Assembly: GCA_019247135.1 (NCBI GenBank) | Contig: JAFAPL010000162.1 | Location: 1-10,191, forward strand | Length of the DNA stretch: 10,191 nt | Direction of reading: 5' to 3' | DNA from: Chloroflexota bacterium | Lineage (GTDB): Bacteria; Chloroflexota; UBA6077; CF-72 | Shown here: positions 1-6,514 of the stretch, piece by piece | Position numbering within the stretch: position 1 is the stretch's first letter | Layout of the letters: every line of letters starts with the position of its first letter | Made by a program: the position numbers and the translations under genes | The notes under the pieces: generated by a model | The model's input: the letters and a program-made list of their open reading frames with translations, nothing else | The model's database searches: none | What the model was told of the DNA's origin: nothing

Positions 1-1451
1 ACGCGCGCGCGAGCGGGCGGATCGCGGGTTGCATCGTCGTCCCGGGGCCAGGCCTGACCAACCTGATGACGCCCCTCGGCCAGGCCTATCTCGACTCGGT
101 GCCGTTTCTGGCCGTAACGGGCCAGAACCCGTCCGTGCGAATCGACCACCACCTGGAGGATTTTCACGAGCTGCACGGGTCACTCGACATCGCGAGATCC
201 GTAACCTCGAGCGCGGTGCGCCTGAGCGATCCGTCCGAGGCGCCCGAGGTCGTGCGTTCGGCGGTCCAGCTGATGCGATCGCGACGCCCGCAGCCGACGC
301 TCATCGAAGTACCCATGGACGTCGCGCAGGGCAAGGCGGAAGTACTTGAGCCCGCGCCGACGGAGGGCGGCCCAGATCGCGCCGGCGGCGATCCAGATCG
401 CATCAAGCGCGCGACTGAGCTGCTGACCTCGGCCAAGCGGCCGATCGTTCTGGCAGGCGGTGGAGTCATCAGCGCGGACGCCGGGCCCTCGTTGCGGCTC
501 GTTGCGCGGCAGCTGGGCGCCCCGGTGATCACGACTGTCCACGGGCGTGGTGCGGTCCCTGACGACGATCCGCTGTCGCTGGGTGATGGCTGGAGCCAGC
601 TCGACTTCTTCGACGATTTATTCGCCGAGGCCGACGTGTGCCTGGCCGTGGGCACCAACTTCGAGTCGGTCACCGATGCGTCGCGCGGTGGGAAACTGCC
701 CGAGTCGCTGGTCCATGTGGATATCGATGTGACGGCGATCGGACGGCATCGGCCCGCGACCGTGGGGATCGTCGGCGATGCGCGTTCCGTACTCGACCAG
801 CTTCACCGTCAGCTCGGCGGTCCGGAACGCGCGGTCTGGTGCGACGTCAACGTCGTAAAGGCGAAGAAGCGGATTGCGATGGAGCGCGTTGCGGCACCAA
901 TTCTCGAGGTGCTGGATGGTCTTCGGAGTGCGCTGCCGCGCGACACAATCGTCGCCGACGACCTGTGTGCGGCTGGCTATTGGGCGCCGCTCGCTTTCGA
1001 GGTGTTCGAACCGCGGACATTACTCCACCCGGGCATGTACGGCACGCTCGGATACGCGCTGCCCGCGGCCATCGGCGCGCAGATCGGTCGACCGGACCGC
1101 GTCGCCGTGGCTCTGTGCGGCGATGGTGGATTCCTGTATACGAGCCAGGAGCTCGCGACGGCGATAGATCAGCACGTGAACGTGATCGCGATCGTTTTCA
1201 ACGACAATGCATACGGCGCGCTCCAGCTGTACCAGGACCGCCTGTTTCAAGGTCGGCGGATCGGAGTCGCGCTCCACAATCCGGACTTCGCCAGGCTGGG
1301 CGAGGCATACGGCGCGGTCGGCGTCAAGCTGCGCACCGCATCCGATCTGCCGGAGGCGGTCAAACACGCCGTCGACCGTGGCGGTGTGTCGGTCATCGAA
1401 TGCCCTCTGGAGGGTGAGCTCGCGTCTGTTCCCCCGCCGTGGCTTCCGTAG
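1..1451 (+). CDS. ThDP-dependent enzyme, acetolactate synthase/2-oxoacid decarboxylase family (5' truncated)
   Basis: The reading frame is open from base 3 and enters the window already inside the N-terminal ThDP (PYR) domain: the segment before the first Met reads IVVPGPGLTNLMTPLGQAY, the classic PGPGxTN motif, so the Met at 66 is not the start and the catalytic Glu lies upstream of the window. About 482 residues are present; full-length relatives have about 550. A central domain follows, then the C-terminal ThDP/Mg-binding domain with HPGMYGTLGYALPAAIGA and the signature GDGG (1119-1130) ... NDNAYG (1200-1217). Members decarboxylate 2-oxoacids and may ligate the resulting carbanion to a second acceptor. 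The LHG/IEVPMDV context recalls AruI-type (guanidino-oxopentanoate decarboxylase) proteins more than anabolic IlvB, and no small regulatory subunit gene follows. The substrate is unknown. Its stop overlaps the HipA-like start by 13 bases. Confidence 0.9.
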   Translation, partial: ARASGRIAGCIVVPGPGLTNLMTPLGQAYLDSVPFLAVTGQNPSVRIDHHLEDFHELHGSLDIARSVTSSAVRLSDPSEAPEVVRSAVQLMRSRRPQPTLIEVPMDVAQGKAEVLEPAPTEGGPDRAGGDPDRIKRATELLTSAKRPIVLAGGGVISADAGPSLRLVARQLGAPVITTVHGRGAVPDDDPLSLGDGWSQLDFFDDLFAEADVCLAVGTNFESVTDASRGGKLPESLVHVDIDVTAIGRHRPATVGIVGDARSVLDQLHRQLGGPERAVWCDVNVVKAKKRIAMERVAAPILEVLDGLRSALPRDTIVADDLCAAGYWAPLAFEVFEPRTLLHPGMYGTLGYALPAAIGAQIGRPDRVAVALCGDGGFLYTSQELATAIDQHVNVIAIVFNDNAYGALQLYQDRLFQGRRIGVALHNPDFARLGEAYGAVGVKLRTASDLPEAVKHAVDRGGVSVIECPLEGELASVPPPWLP

Positions 1452-2272
1452 CGCTGCCACGCTTCACCGGTGTTCGATACGTCGTCCCCTTGCGGGAGGG
1501 CGGCTCGTTGCCCGCCGTGGTCGACACGGAGGAAGACGGCGCGTTCGTCGTCAAGTTCCGCGGAGCCGGTCAGGGCCCAAAAGCGCTGATCGCGGAAGCG
1601 CTGGTGGCCTGCCTGGCCAGCGTCCTCGGCCTGCCGGTGCCGCGACCGGCGCTGGTCGAGCTGGATGAAGGTTTCGGGCGCAGCGAACCGGATCCTGAAA
1701 TTCAGGACGTGCTGCGCGGCAGTGTCGGCACGAACTTCGGCCTGGCCTATTTATCCGGCGCGCTTGCCTTTGATCCCGCCGTCGACGGTCCGAATGTGTC
1801 CGAATCGCTCGCCGCCGACATCGTCTGGTTCGACGCGTATGTCACGAATGTCGATCGCACTCCGCGAAACACCAACCTGCTGATCTGGGACTCCGGAGTG
1901 TGGATGATCGACCACGGTGCGGCTTTATACATGCAGCATCGCTGGGCGGGCTGGGAGCAGAAGATCCAGTCGCCGTTCCCGCAGATCAGCGACCACGTGT
2001 TGCTCGGCATTGCTGGCGACCTTGCCGCTGCCGATCAACGGCTTCGACCGCGGTTGGACGATGACACCATTCGGGACGTGGTGGCTGCCGTACCCGACGA
2101 ATGGCTTTCGGACGAGCCTGAGTTTCCGGATCTCGCAGCGCAGCGTGAGGCCTATGTCAGGTATCTGACAGAACGGCTCAACGGCCCACGCGCCTGGCTG
2201 CAAACGGCGATTGCGGCCAGACGGAACGGGCCCGCGAAGTTGAGCGTCAGGCAAACACACCGTGTGGTATAG
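1439..2272 (+). CDS. HipA-family (HipA_2-like) protein kinase
   Basis: This 277-residue protein is a compact HipA-like Ser/Thr kinase without a HipB or N-subdomain-1 fusion. The start is GTG inside the end of the ThDP gene; it is supported by the N-terminal VRYVVPLREGGSLP segment, which I recognise as typical of this family, although no Shine-Dalgarno is visible. The N-lobe holds FVVKFRGAGQGPKAL, with K39 the likely ATP-contacting lysine, followed by an AE pair near residue 53. The catalytic loop is NVDRTPRNTN: D139 is the probable catalytic base and N144 a metal ligand. It is followed by WMIDHGAAL, where D158 is the probable second metal ligand. All kinase residues appear intact, so it should be active. 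The protein substrate is unknown; E. coli HipA and HipT phosphorylate aminoacyl-tRNA synthetases, but this subfamily has no assigned target that I know. Its stop overlaps the next gene by 11 bases, indicating translational coupling to the DUF3037 partner. Confidence 0.88.
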   Translation: MASVALPRFTGVRYVVPLREGGSLPAVVDTEEDGAFVVKFRGAGQGPKALIAEALVACLASVLGLPVPRPALVELDEGFGRSEPDPEIQDVLRGSVGTNFGLAYLSGALAFDPAVDGPNVSESLAADIVWFDAYVTNVDRTPRNTNLLIWDSGVWMIDHGAALYMQHRWAGWEQKIQSPFPQISDHVLLGIAGDLAAADQRLRPRLDDDTIRDVVAAVPDEWLSDEPEFPDLAAQREAYVRYLTERLNGPRAWLQTAIAARRNGPAKLSVRQTHRVV

Positions 2273-2681
2273 CTACGCGCTCATCCGGATCGTGCCACGC
2301 GTGGAGCGCGGCGAGCTGCTGAATGTGGGAGTGGTCTTGTTCGCTCGCGAGCAGGATTTTCTCGAGGCGGCTGTTGAGCTGGATGTGAACCGGGTCTACG
2401 CGCTCGCACCAGGGCTCGACATCGACGTGGTCCGACGCCATCTGCAGATGTTCCAGTCGATCGCCGACGGCTCGTCCGAAGGTGGTCCCGTCGCTGGCCT
2501 ACCGGCGTCGGAGCGGTTTCACTGGCTTGTGGCTCCCAGGAGCACTGTCATCCAGACCTCGCCGGTGCACGTCGGGCGCAGTCCGAATCCGTCGCGGGCG
2601 CTGGACGAGCTGATGCAGGAACTGGTGCGTTTGCCGGCTCAGCGCGCGGCGGCTGCCTCGTCACCCGGTGGGGGTGCATAG
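2262..2681 (+). CDS. DUF3037 family protein
   Basis: A 139-residue protein of unknown function. It starts with GTG inside the HipA-like gene, so it is probably translated by coupling. The N-terminal half carries the family hallmark YSYALIRIVPRVERGELLNV followed by GVVLF, then a mixed alpha/beta segment. The C-terminal part contains ERFHWLVAPRSTVIQTSPVH and ends in an Ala/Gly/Ser-rich tail. From memory, DUF3037 genes are repeatedly found directly next to HipA-like kinases of the type seen here; the overlap fits a two-component unit. Whether it is a kinase substrate, an inhibitor or an antitoxin-like partner cannot be read from sequence. There is no helix-turn-helix or membrane segment. The last 43 bases overlap the 3' end of the receiver gene on the opposite strand, so the low-complexity tail may be shaped by that overlap. 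Confidence 0.85.
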   Translation: MWYSYALIRIVPRVERGELLNVGVVLFAREQDFLEAAVELDVNRVYALAPGLDIDVVRRHLQMFQSIADGSSEGGPVAGLPASERFHWLVAPRSTVIQTSPVHVGRSPNPSRALDELMQELVRLPAQRAAAASSPGGGA

Positions 2682-3034
2682 CGTTCGACCAGCGCCAGGA
2701 GCGCGTCCAGCTCGAACGGTTTGGCCATGCACGTGCGCACGCCCAGAGCACTGAGCTGCTCGGCGGTTCGGGGTAGGTCGTGCGACGCGGACGTGACGAC
2801 GATTGGAACTTCGCCGCACCACCGCCGACGGCGGCACTCGTTCACGAATGTCCAGCCATCCATGACGGGCATCATCAGGTCGAGGACGATCAGGTCGGGC
2901 TGCTTTTCGCGCAGCCGCGCAAGCGCCTCGACTCCGTTCGTCGCTTCTCGAACGCGGTAGCCATCCTCCTCGAGGACTTCGGCGACCAGGGTTCGAATGG
3001 CGTCATCGTCCTCCACCACGAGGATATCTGGCAT
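2639..3034 (-). CDS. Stand-alone response regulator receiver (CheY-like)
   Basis: The 131-residue protein starts at MPDILVVEDD. A longer frame exists upstream, but its extra 54 residues look non-coding and run back into the neighbouring decarboxylase gene, so I take the ATG at 3034. It is one receiver domain with no output domain. The acidic pocket is D9-D11, the phospho-acceptor is D52 in LIVLDLMMPVMDGW, the switch Thr/Ser is at T81 in VVTSAS, and the conserved lysine is K105 in CMAKPF. All residues needed for phosphotransfer are present. Proteins of this form act as phosphorelay intermediates or bind partner proteins. No histidine kinase is encoded in the window, so the partner is unknown. 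It lies 85 bases downstream of the ThDP beta-subunit gene on the same strand and could be co-transcribed with it. The Shine-Dalgarno is poor (GAGG placed far upstream). Confidence 0.9.
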   Translation of the reverse strand: MPDILVVEDDDAIRTLVAEVLEEDGYRVREATNGVEALARLREKQPDLIVLDLMMPVMDGWTFVNECRRRRWCGEVPIVVTSASHDLPRTAEQLSALGVRTCMAKPFELDALLALVERYAPPPGDEAAAAR

Positions 3035-3119
3035 TCGAGGGGGGTGTGCCTCGCAAGTCGTATGCCATGCAGAATTAATCGCGCGCCCTGTTGGTGCCGA
3101 GCTCGCCCAACGACGATGC

Positions 3120-3677
3120 TTATTCAGCCGCCACGGCCTGCATGAAACGGTCGCGCAGGGCGATGCAGTTCTTCGAAGGACGGTGCGGCGAATCACCCTT
3201 CTCGACTCTGCCGACGATCACCCAGGACCGGTTGTCAGCCATGGCTTGGGCAACCGCGCTGCGCAATTCACCCAGCTCGCTCACGCTCGCGGTTCTGGCA
3301 AATCCGCAGCCACGCGCGACTACCTCCAGGTCCACGCCGAACGGCGAGCCCGCTGGTTGGCCGCCTGTGATCTCCCAGCCACCATTGTCCCAGATCACGT
3401 GCACCAGGTTGTTGACGCCACTAGTGATTTCCGTAGCAAGCGAGCCCAGATTCATCAGGATCGAGCCGTCACCGTCCAGGACGACGACCCGTAAATCGGG
3501 CCGGGCCAGCGCCAATCCGAGGCCGATGGAGGACGCCATGCCCATGGAATTCCACATATAGAAATTGCGCGGCCGATCGAAGGGGACCAGGTCGAACGTG
3601 CTGTTACCGACGCCGCCGATGATCGGCGCGTCACCGCTGAGTTCGACGACGACGCCCGTCGCATCTTCGCGGTTCAT
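3120..3677 (-). CDS. Two-subunit ThDP decarboxylase, beta subunit (sulfopyruvate/phosphonopyruvate decarboxylase-like)
   Basis: This 185-residue protein is the C-terminal, ThDP/Mg-binding half of a split decarboxylase. The start ATG shares its A with the TGA stop of the alpha-subunit gene (TGATG), which decides the start against an upstream Met. Seen in the sequence: FYMWNSMGMASSIGLGLALA (cofactor cleft), then GDGS at residues 69-72 and DNGGWE at 97-102, separated by the usual 24-25 residues, which together bind Mg and diphosphate. The C-terminal PSKNCIALRDRFMQAV resembles the end of ComE-type subunits. Together with the alpha subunit it would decarboxylate a 3-carbon 2-oxoacid carrying an anionic group to an aldehyde plus CO2; that substrate class is inferred from the family, not shown. 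No coenzyme M or phosphonate genes (PEP mutase, sulfolactate synthase) are present, so neither ComE nor Ppd can be assigned. Confidence 0.82.
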   Translation of the reverse strand: MNREDATGVVVELSGDAPIIGGVGNSTFDLVPFDRPRNFYMWNSMGMASSIGLGLALARPDLRVVVLDGDGSILMNLGSLATEITSGVNNLVHVIWDNGGWEITGGQPAGSPFGVDLEVVARGCGFARTASVSELGELRSAVAQAMADNRSWVIVGRVEKGDSPHRPSKNCIALRDRFMQAVAAE

Positions 3678-4243
3678 CACTTTTCTGGTTTCCACCCGGT
3701 CAACTGGGCTGACAGCAAGATGCCGAACGGCTCCTCCGCCGTGTAGCACGTCTTGAGCGCGCCGCTCACGATCGTTTCCAAGCTCTCAGGTGTGCGCAGC
3801 GTGACGTGCTGGATCGTCAGCGCATCCAGGCATTCGGGCACCGCCCGTCCCATATGCAGTTGAGCCGGATTGAACTCCCCCAGCTCACCGCGCAAGCTGA
3901 CCAGCAACGGAAACGGGATGCGGTACGCCATGGCCAACGAGCCGAGGGCGTTCAGGGTGTTGCCGAGGCCGGAGCTCTGGACGAGCATTGCGCCGCGCTG
4001 TCCGCCCATGAACAGACCGCTGAGGATGCCGACCGCCTCTTCTTCCCGATGGACGCCGACCAGTCGAAAAAAATTGTCATTGTCCGCCTCAGCCAGCGCG
4101 AGCAGCCGTCCCATCACCGTGTCGGGCAGAAAGACGAGATTCCGTACGCCTTCGGCGCGAAAGCAGTCGAGCAGGGTGCGCGCCCATGCGGGCGCGTCAG
4201 CCGCGCGATGGCGGCCCGATCGTTTGATGGTTTGTAGTGTCAC
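3677..4243 (-). CDS. Two-subunit ThDP decarboxylase, alpha subunit (sulfopyruvate decarboxylase alpha-like)
   Basis: The 188-residue protein is the N-terminal PYR half of a split ThDP enzyme. I choose the GTG at 4243, which follows a GAAGG sequence by 4 bases; the alternative ATG at 4306 adds 21 basic, family-unlike residues and would overlap the divergent microprotein start. Seen: FRAEGVRNLVFLPDTVMGRL, then HREEEAVGILSGL, in which E67 aligns with the Glu that activates the ThDP aminopyrimidine. Next come MLVQSSGLGNTLNALGSLAM (the SGLGN form of PGPG-N found in ComD-like proteins) and a FPLLVSLRGELGEFNPAQ segment. The length is near the usual ~170 residues of ComD. The stop overlaps the beta start by one base, so the subunits are made together. 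It is likely cytoplasmic. The true substrate is unknown. Confidence 0.8.
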   Translation of the reverse strand: MTLQTIKRSGRHRAADAPAWARTLLDCFRAEGVRNLVFLPDTVMGRLLALAEADNDNFFRLVGVHREEEAVGILSGLFMGGQRGAMLVQSSGLGNTLNALGSLAMAYRIPFPLLVSLRGELGEFNPAQLHMGRAVPECLDALTIQHVTLRTPESLETIVSGALKTCYTAEEPFGILLSAQLTGWKPEK

Positions 4244-4256
4244 TGTGCCTTCGAGC

Positions 4257-4262
4257 AGCGTA
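4257..4262 (-). promoter_or_regulatory. Putative -10 element of the ThDP alpha/beta genes
   Basis: Read on the - strand this is TACGCT, ending 13 bases upstream of the GTG start at 4243. It would allow the alpha/beta pair and receiver to be transcribed separately from the upstream dehydrogenases, which end 190 bases away. No -35 box is recognised. Confidence 0.3.
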
Positions 4263-4292
4263 CCGTTTCGGGCGCTGGTCCGATTCCTGCGG

Positions 4293-4298
4293 TACGGT
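4293..4298 (+). promoter_or_regulatory. Putative -10 element of the microprotein ORF
   Basis: TACGGT sits 6 bases before the ATG at 4305, so a normal start site would coincide with the A of the ATG, as in leaderless genes. It faces a TACGCT on the other strand, and the two overlap a 6-base inverted repeat (gtaccg at 4260-4265, cggtac at 4290-4295) that could be part of an operator or be chance. Confidence 0.3.
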
Positions 4299-4304
4299 GA
4301 AAGC

Positions 4305-4430
4305 ATGATGCAGGTCAGTCATCGCCGTCGCGATTGGTTGATCTCCTGCGCACTCTTCGCGGCCATTCTGCTGGCGCTTTTGCTGGCGGTGCTGCTGCAA
4401 GCACCGCTCGACGTCCCGCCGCTGTCCTGA
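4305..4430 (+). CDS. Putative single-pass membrane microprotein (41 aa)
   Basis: A short ORF with ATG at 4305 (a second ATG follows at once) and TGA at 4428-4430 fills most of the 190-base gap between two - strand genes. The product has a basic N-terminus (SHRRRDW), one strongly hydrophobic segment of about 20 residues (roughly 12-32, rich in Leu/Ala), and a short polar tail ending DVPPLS; the positive-inside rule predicts N-in/C-out. Third codon positions are mostly G or C, as in real genes of this genome, and a TACGGT -10-like hexamer ends 6 bases before the ATG, suggesting a leaderless transcript. It ends 3 bases from the convergent dehydrogenase stop. I recognise no family. It could be a chance ORF, since Leu/Ala-rich frames arise easily at high GC; comparative data would decide. 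Confidence 0.45.
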   Translation: MMQVSHRRRDWLISCALFAAILLALLLAVLLQAPLDVPPLS

Positions 4431-4433
4431 TGG

Positions 4434-5420
4434 CTAGGTGCTGACGGATGAGGTCAGCACTTCAGCATTCAGACAACTGAGCGGGGGCTCACCGCGCAGC
4501 ACCCTGGCGGCGTTTTCGACCGCCATACGCTTCATCGCGTCGATGGATTGATGCGTGGAGCTGGCGATGTGTGGGGTGAGCACCAGATTTGGCGCCTGAC
4601 GCAGCGGACTATCCGCTGGCAGCGGCTCGACGTGCATCACGTCCAGTGCTGCGCCGGCGATCGTCCCACTGGCCAGCGCGTCCGCGAGCGCCTGCTCGTC
4701 GACGAGCGGTCCGCGCGCGGTGTTCACCAGGTACGCGCTGCGCCTCATCTTCGCGAGCGCGCTCGCGTCGATCATGCCGCGTGTCTCTGGCAAAAGCGGC
4801 GCGTGCAGTGTGATCACGTCTGACTGCGACAGAAGCTGATCGAACGAGACGTACTCGACGTTGTAGCGGCTGGCAAGTTCGGGATTCTGAGCGACGTCAT
4901 AGGCGAGGAGTCGCGGCTCGAAGCCGTGGAGGCGTTTGACTACCTCGCGTCCGATCAGACCCGTGCCGATCACGCCCACGGTAGTGCCGCGCAGCTCGAA
5001 GCCAACTGGCTGAGGTGTCCAGCCGCCACCCCGCAGAAGATTGACGGCGTCGAGAAGTCTGCGCGACTGGGCCAGAATGAGCGTGAGCGCGAGGTCGGCC
5101 ACCGCATGGTGGTTGGTGCCGGGCGTGGTGCACACGAGGACGCCGTGCCGCGTTGCCGCCGATACGTCGATCGCGTCATAGCCGACGCCAGTGCGCGAGA
5201 TGACCTTCAGATCGCTGGCCTGCCCCAGCACGGTTTCGGTGTATGGCTCGGTGCTGGCCAGCGTGGCGGCCACGCCCTGCAGCCTCTCGGCCAGAGCTCG
5301 TTCCGCGCGGACAGTGATGCCATCGACGAGCTCGATGGCGTGGCCGTCGTGCCGAAGAGGCTCCAGCGAGGGATCGTCCGGCGAGCGAATGAACAACGTC
5401 GTGACGAGTACACGAGCCAT
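4434..5420 (-). CDS. D-2-hydroxyacid dehydrogenase, NAD-dependent (phosphoglycerate dehydrogenase-like)
   Basis: The 328-residue protein is of usual length for the family. It would reversibly oxidise a D-2-hydroxyacid to a 2-oxoacid with NAD(P). The Rossmann domain carries VGVIGTGLIG (glycines 152, 154, 157) and an Asp at 175 at the end of the second strand, favouring NAD over NADP. The catalytic triad is complete: R236 in LVNTARGPLVDE, E265 in MHVEPL and H284 in LTPHIA. The N-terminal part has VISRTGVGYDAIDVSAATRHG, the substrate-loop signature of PGDH/glyoxylate-reductase-like members. There is no ACT domain, so it is not a full regulated SerA. It begins 11 bases after the stop of a paralogous dehydrogenase, so the two are probably one transcript; the Shine-Dalgarno is weak. 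Substrate specificity cannot be assigned. Confidence 0.9.
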   Translation of the reverse strand: MARVLVTTLFIRSPDDPSLEPLRHDGHAIELVDGITVRAERALAERLQGVAATLASTEPYTETVLGQASDLKVISRTGVGYDAIDVSAATRHGVLVCTTPGTNHHAVADLALTLILAQSRRLLDAVNLLRGGGWTPQPVGFELRGTTVGVIGTGLIGREVVKRLHGFEPRLLAYDVAQNPELASRYNVEYVSFDQLLSQSDVITLHAPLLPETRGMIDASALAKMRRSAYLVNTARGPLVDEQALADALASGTIAGAALDVMHVEPLPADSPLRQAPNLVLTPHIASSTHQSIDAMKRMAVENAARVLRGEPPLSCLNAEVLTSSVST

Positions 5421-5431
5421 ACGCAGATAGC

Positions 5432-6505
5432 TCAGCGCGCCCGGGCGGGCTCCAGTTGCGCGGCCAGCTCGTCGTAGAGGCCTTTGTTGACGACGACTTT
5501 CCGCTCGGGCATGCCGCCGTTCACGACGCCTAGCGCGATCTCCGCGATGCGTATCTGATGTCGCGCGTCGCCCTCTTCCGAGTAGCTCGCGATATGCGGC
5601 GACAACAGGACGTTATCCATGTTGAGGAGCGGGTTATCCGCCGCAACCGGCTCGATTTCGAAGACGTCAAGCGCCGCACCCGCGATGCGGCGTGCCCTCA
5701 AGGTCTCGATCAGCGCCGCCTCATCGATCACCGGCCCGCGCGACGTGTTGACCAGGTATGCGGTCGATTTCATCAGCCTCAGCCGTTCGGCATTGATGAG
5801 CCCGCGCGTCTCCGCGTTGAGGAACACGTGCACCGACACGATGTCGGACTGGCGCATCAACTCTTCGAGCGATACGAGTTCGACGCCAACCGCGGCTGCC
5901 GCGTCCGCCGACACGTACGGGTCTGCCGCGAGAAAGCGGAATCCGAAGGGCCTCGCGCGCTCGAGCACCAGGCGCGCGATGTTGCCAAAGCCGACAAACC
6001 CGAGCGTCAACGCCGAGACTCGCTGAATGGGCCGCGCGGCGTCACGCGCGCGGCCACCCGCCGACCACTTGCCCTCCCGCACATACACGTCCATGTCGCG
6101 CACTTTGCGATTGGTGGCCAGCACGAACGCCATGGTCTGGTTGGCGACCTCTTCGATGAACGTGTCGGGCACGTTGGCAAACAGGATTCCGTGACGCGTG
6201 GCGGCGTCGACGTCGATGTCGTCGTAACCGACATACGGTCGCAAAACGAATCGCACTCGCTTGAGCTGGTTGAAGACGGCGTCGTCGAGCTTCGCCCCGC
6301 CCGAGATCAAAACATCGGACTCGGCCACCTCGCGCGCGACCGTGCCGTCGGCCTCGAGCAACGGCCGCTGGATCAGCTCCACTTGCCGTGCACTGCGGAG
6401 CTCGCGTTCGGTTTCTTCGGCCAGGCGCGAGTTGCGGCCACCCGCGACGGCGACGCGGGTCGCCGGCGTGCGCCAGAGATCGATGCGGGGCTTGAGGTCT
6501 GTCAT
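5432..6505 (-). CDS. D-2-hydroxyacid dehydrogenase (C-terminal-binding-protein-like paralogue)
   Basis: The 357-residue protein starts at MTDLKPRIDLWRTP; a longer frame reaches 6589 but would run through the divergent promoter region. The NAD-binding motif is LGFVGFGNIA, so the third Gly of GxGxxG is Ala (A177), a variant that occurs in CtbP/formate-dehydrogenase-like members. D195 ends the second strand. The catalytic residues are R256 (LVNTSRGPVIDE), E285 (FEIEP) and H304 (LSPHIA). The region FVLRPYVGYDDIDVDAATRHG replaces the usual RxGxG loop with RPYVGYD, a feature of CtBP-like enzymes that may change substrate choice. The C-terminus extends past the catalytic domain (GMPERKVVVNKGLYDEL). 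It leads the - strand operon, with a TATGCT -10-like hexamer just before the start. The reaction is D-2-hydroxyacid to 2-oxoacid; the substrate is unknown. Confidence 0.9.
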   Translation of the reverse strand: MTDLKPRIDLWRTPATRVAVAGGRNSRLAEETERELRSARQVELIQRPLLEADGTVAREVAESDVLISGGAKLDDAVFNQLKRVRFVLRPYVGYDDIDVDAATRHGILFANVPDTFIEEVANQTMAFVLATNRKVRDMDVYVREGKWSAGGRARDAARPIQRVSALTLGFVGFGNIARLVLERARPFGFRFLAADPYVSADAAAAVGVELVSLEELMRQSDIVSVHVFLNAETRGLINAERLRLMKSTAYLVNTSRGPVIDEAALIETLRARRIAGAALDVFEIEPVAADNPLLNMDNVLLSPHIASYSEEGDARHQIRIAEIALGVVNGGMPERKVVVNKGLYDELAAQLEPARAR

Positions 6506-6514
6506 CGACAGCCC

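Noticed and set aside
638..1417. 259-codon open frame on the + strand
   Set aside because: Shifted frame inside the ThDP enzyme gene; Arg-rich, no domain, while the real frame carries the GDGG/NDN motifs.
3036..3053. Small hairpin cgagg/cctcg before the receiver gene
   Set aside because: A five-base stem with an eight-base loop is expected by chance at this GC and has no T-run; not called as a terminator or riboswitch.
3035..3196. N-terminal extension of the receiver gene
   Set aside because: The added residues are unlike receiver domains and overlap the ThDP beta gene; family alignment starts at MPDILVVEDD.
3120..4243. Naming the alpha/beta pair comD/comE or ppd
   Set aside because: Family resemblance only; no coenzyme M or phosphonate biosynthesis genes are present to support either substrate.
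4244..4306. ATG start at 4306 for the ThDP alpha subunit
   Set aside because: It would overlap the microprotein ATG and its promoter region, and adds a basic segment not typical of the family; the GTG at 4243 has a GAAGG just upstream.
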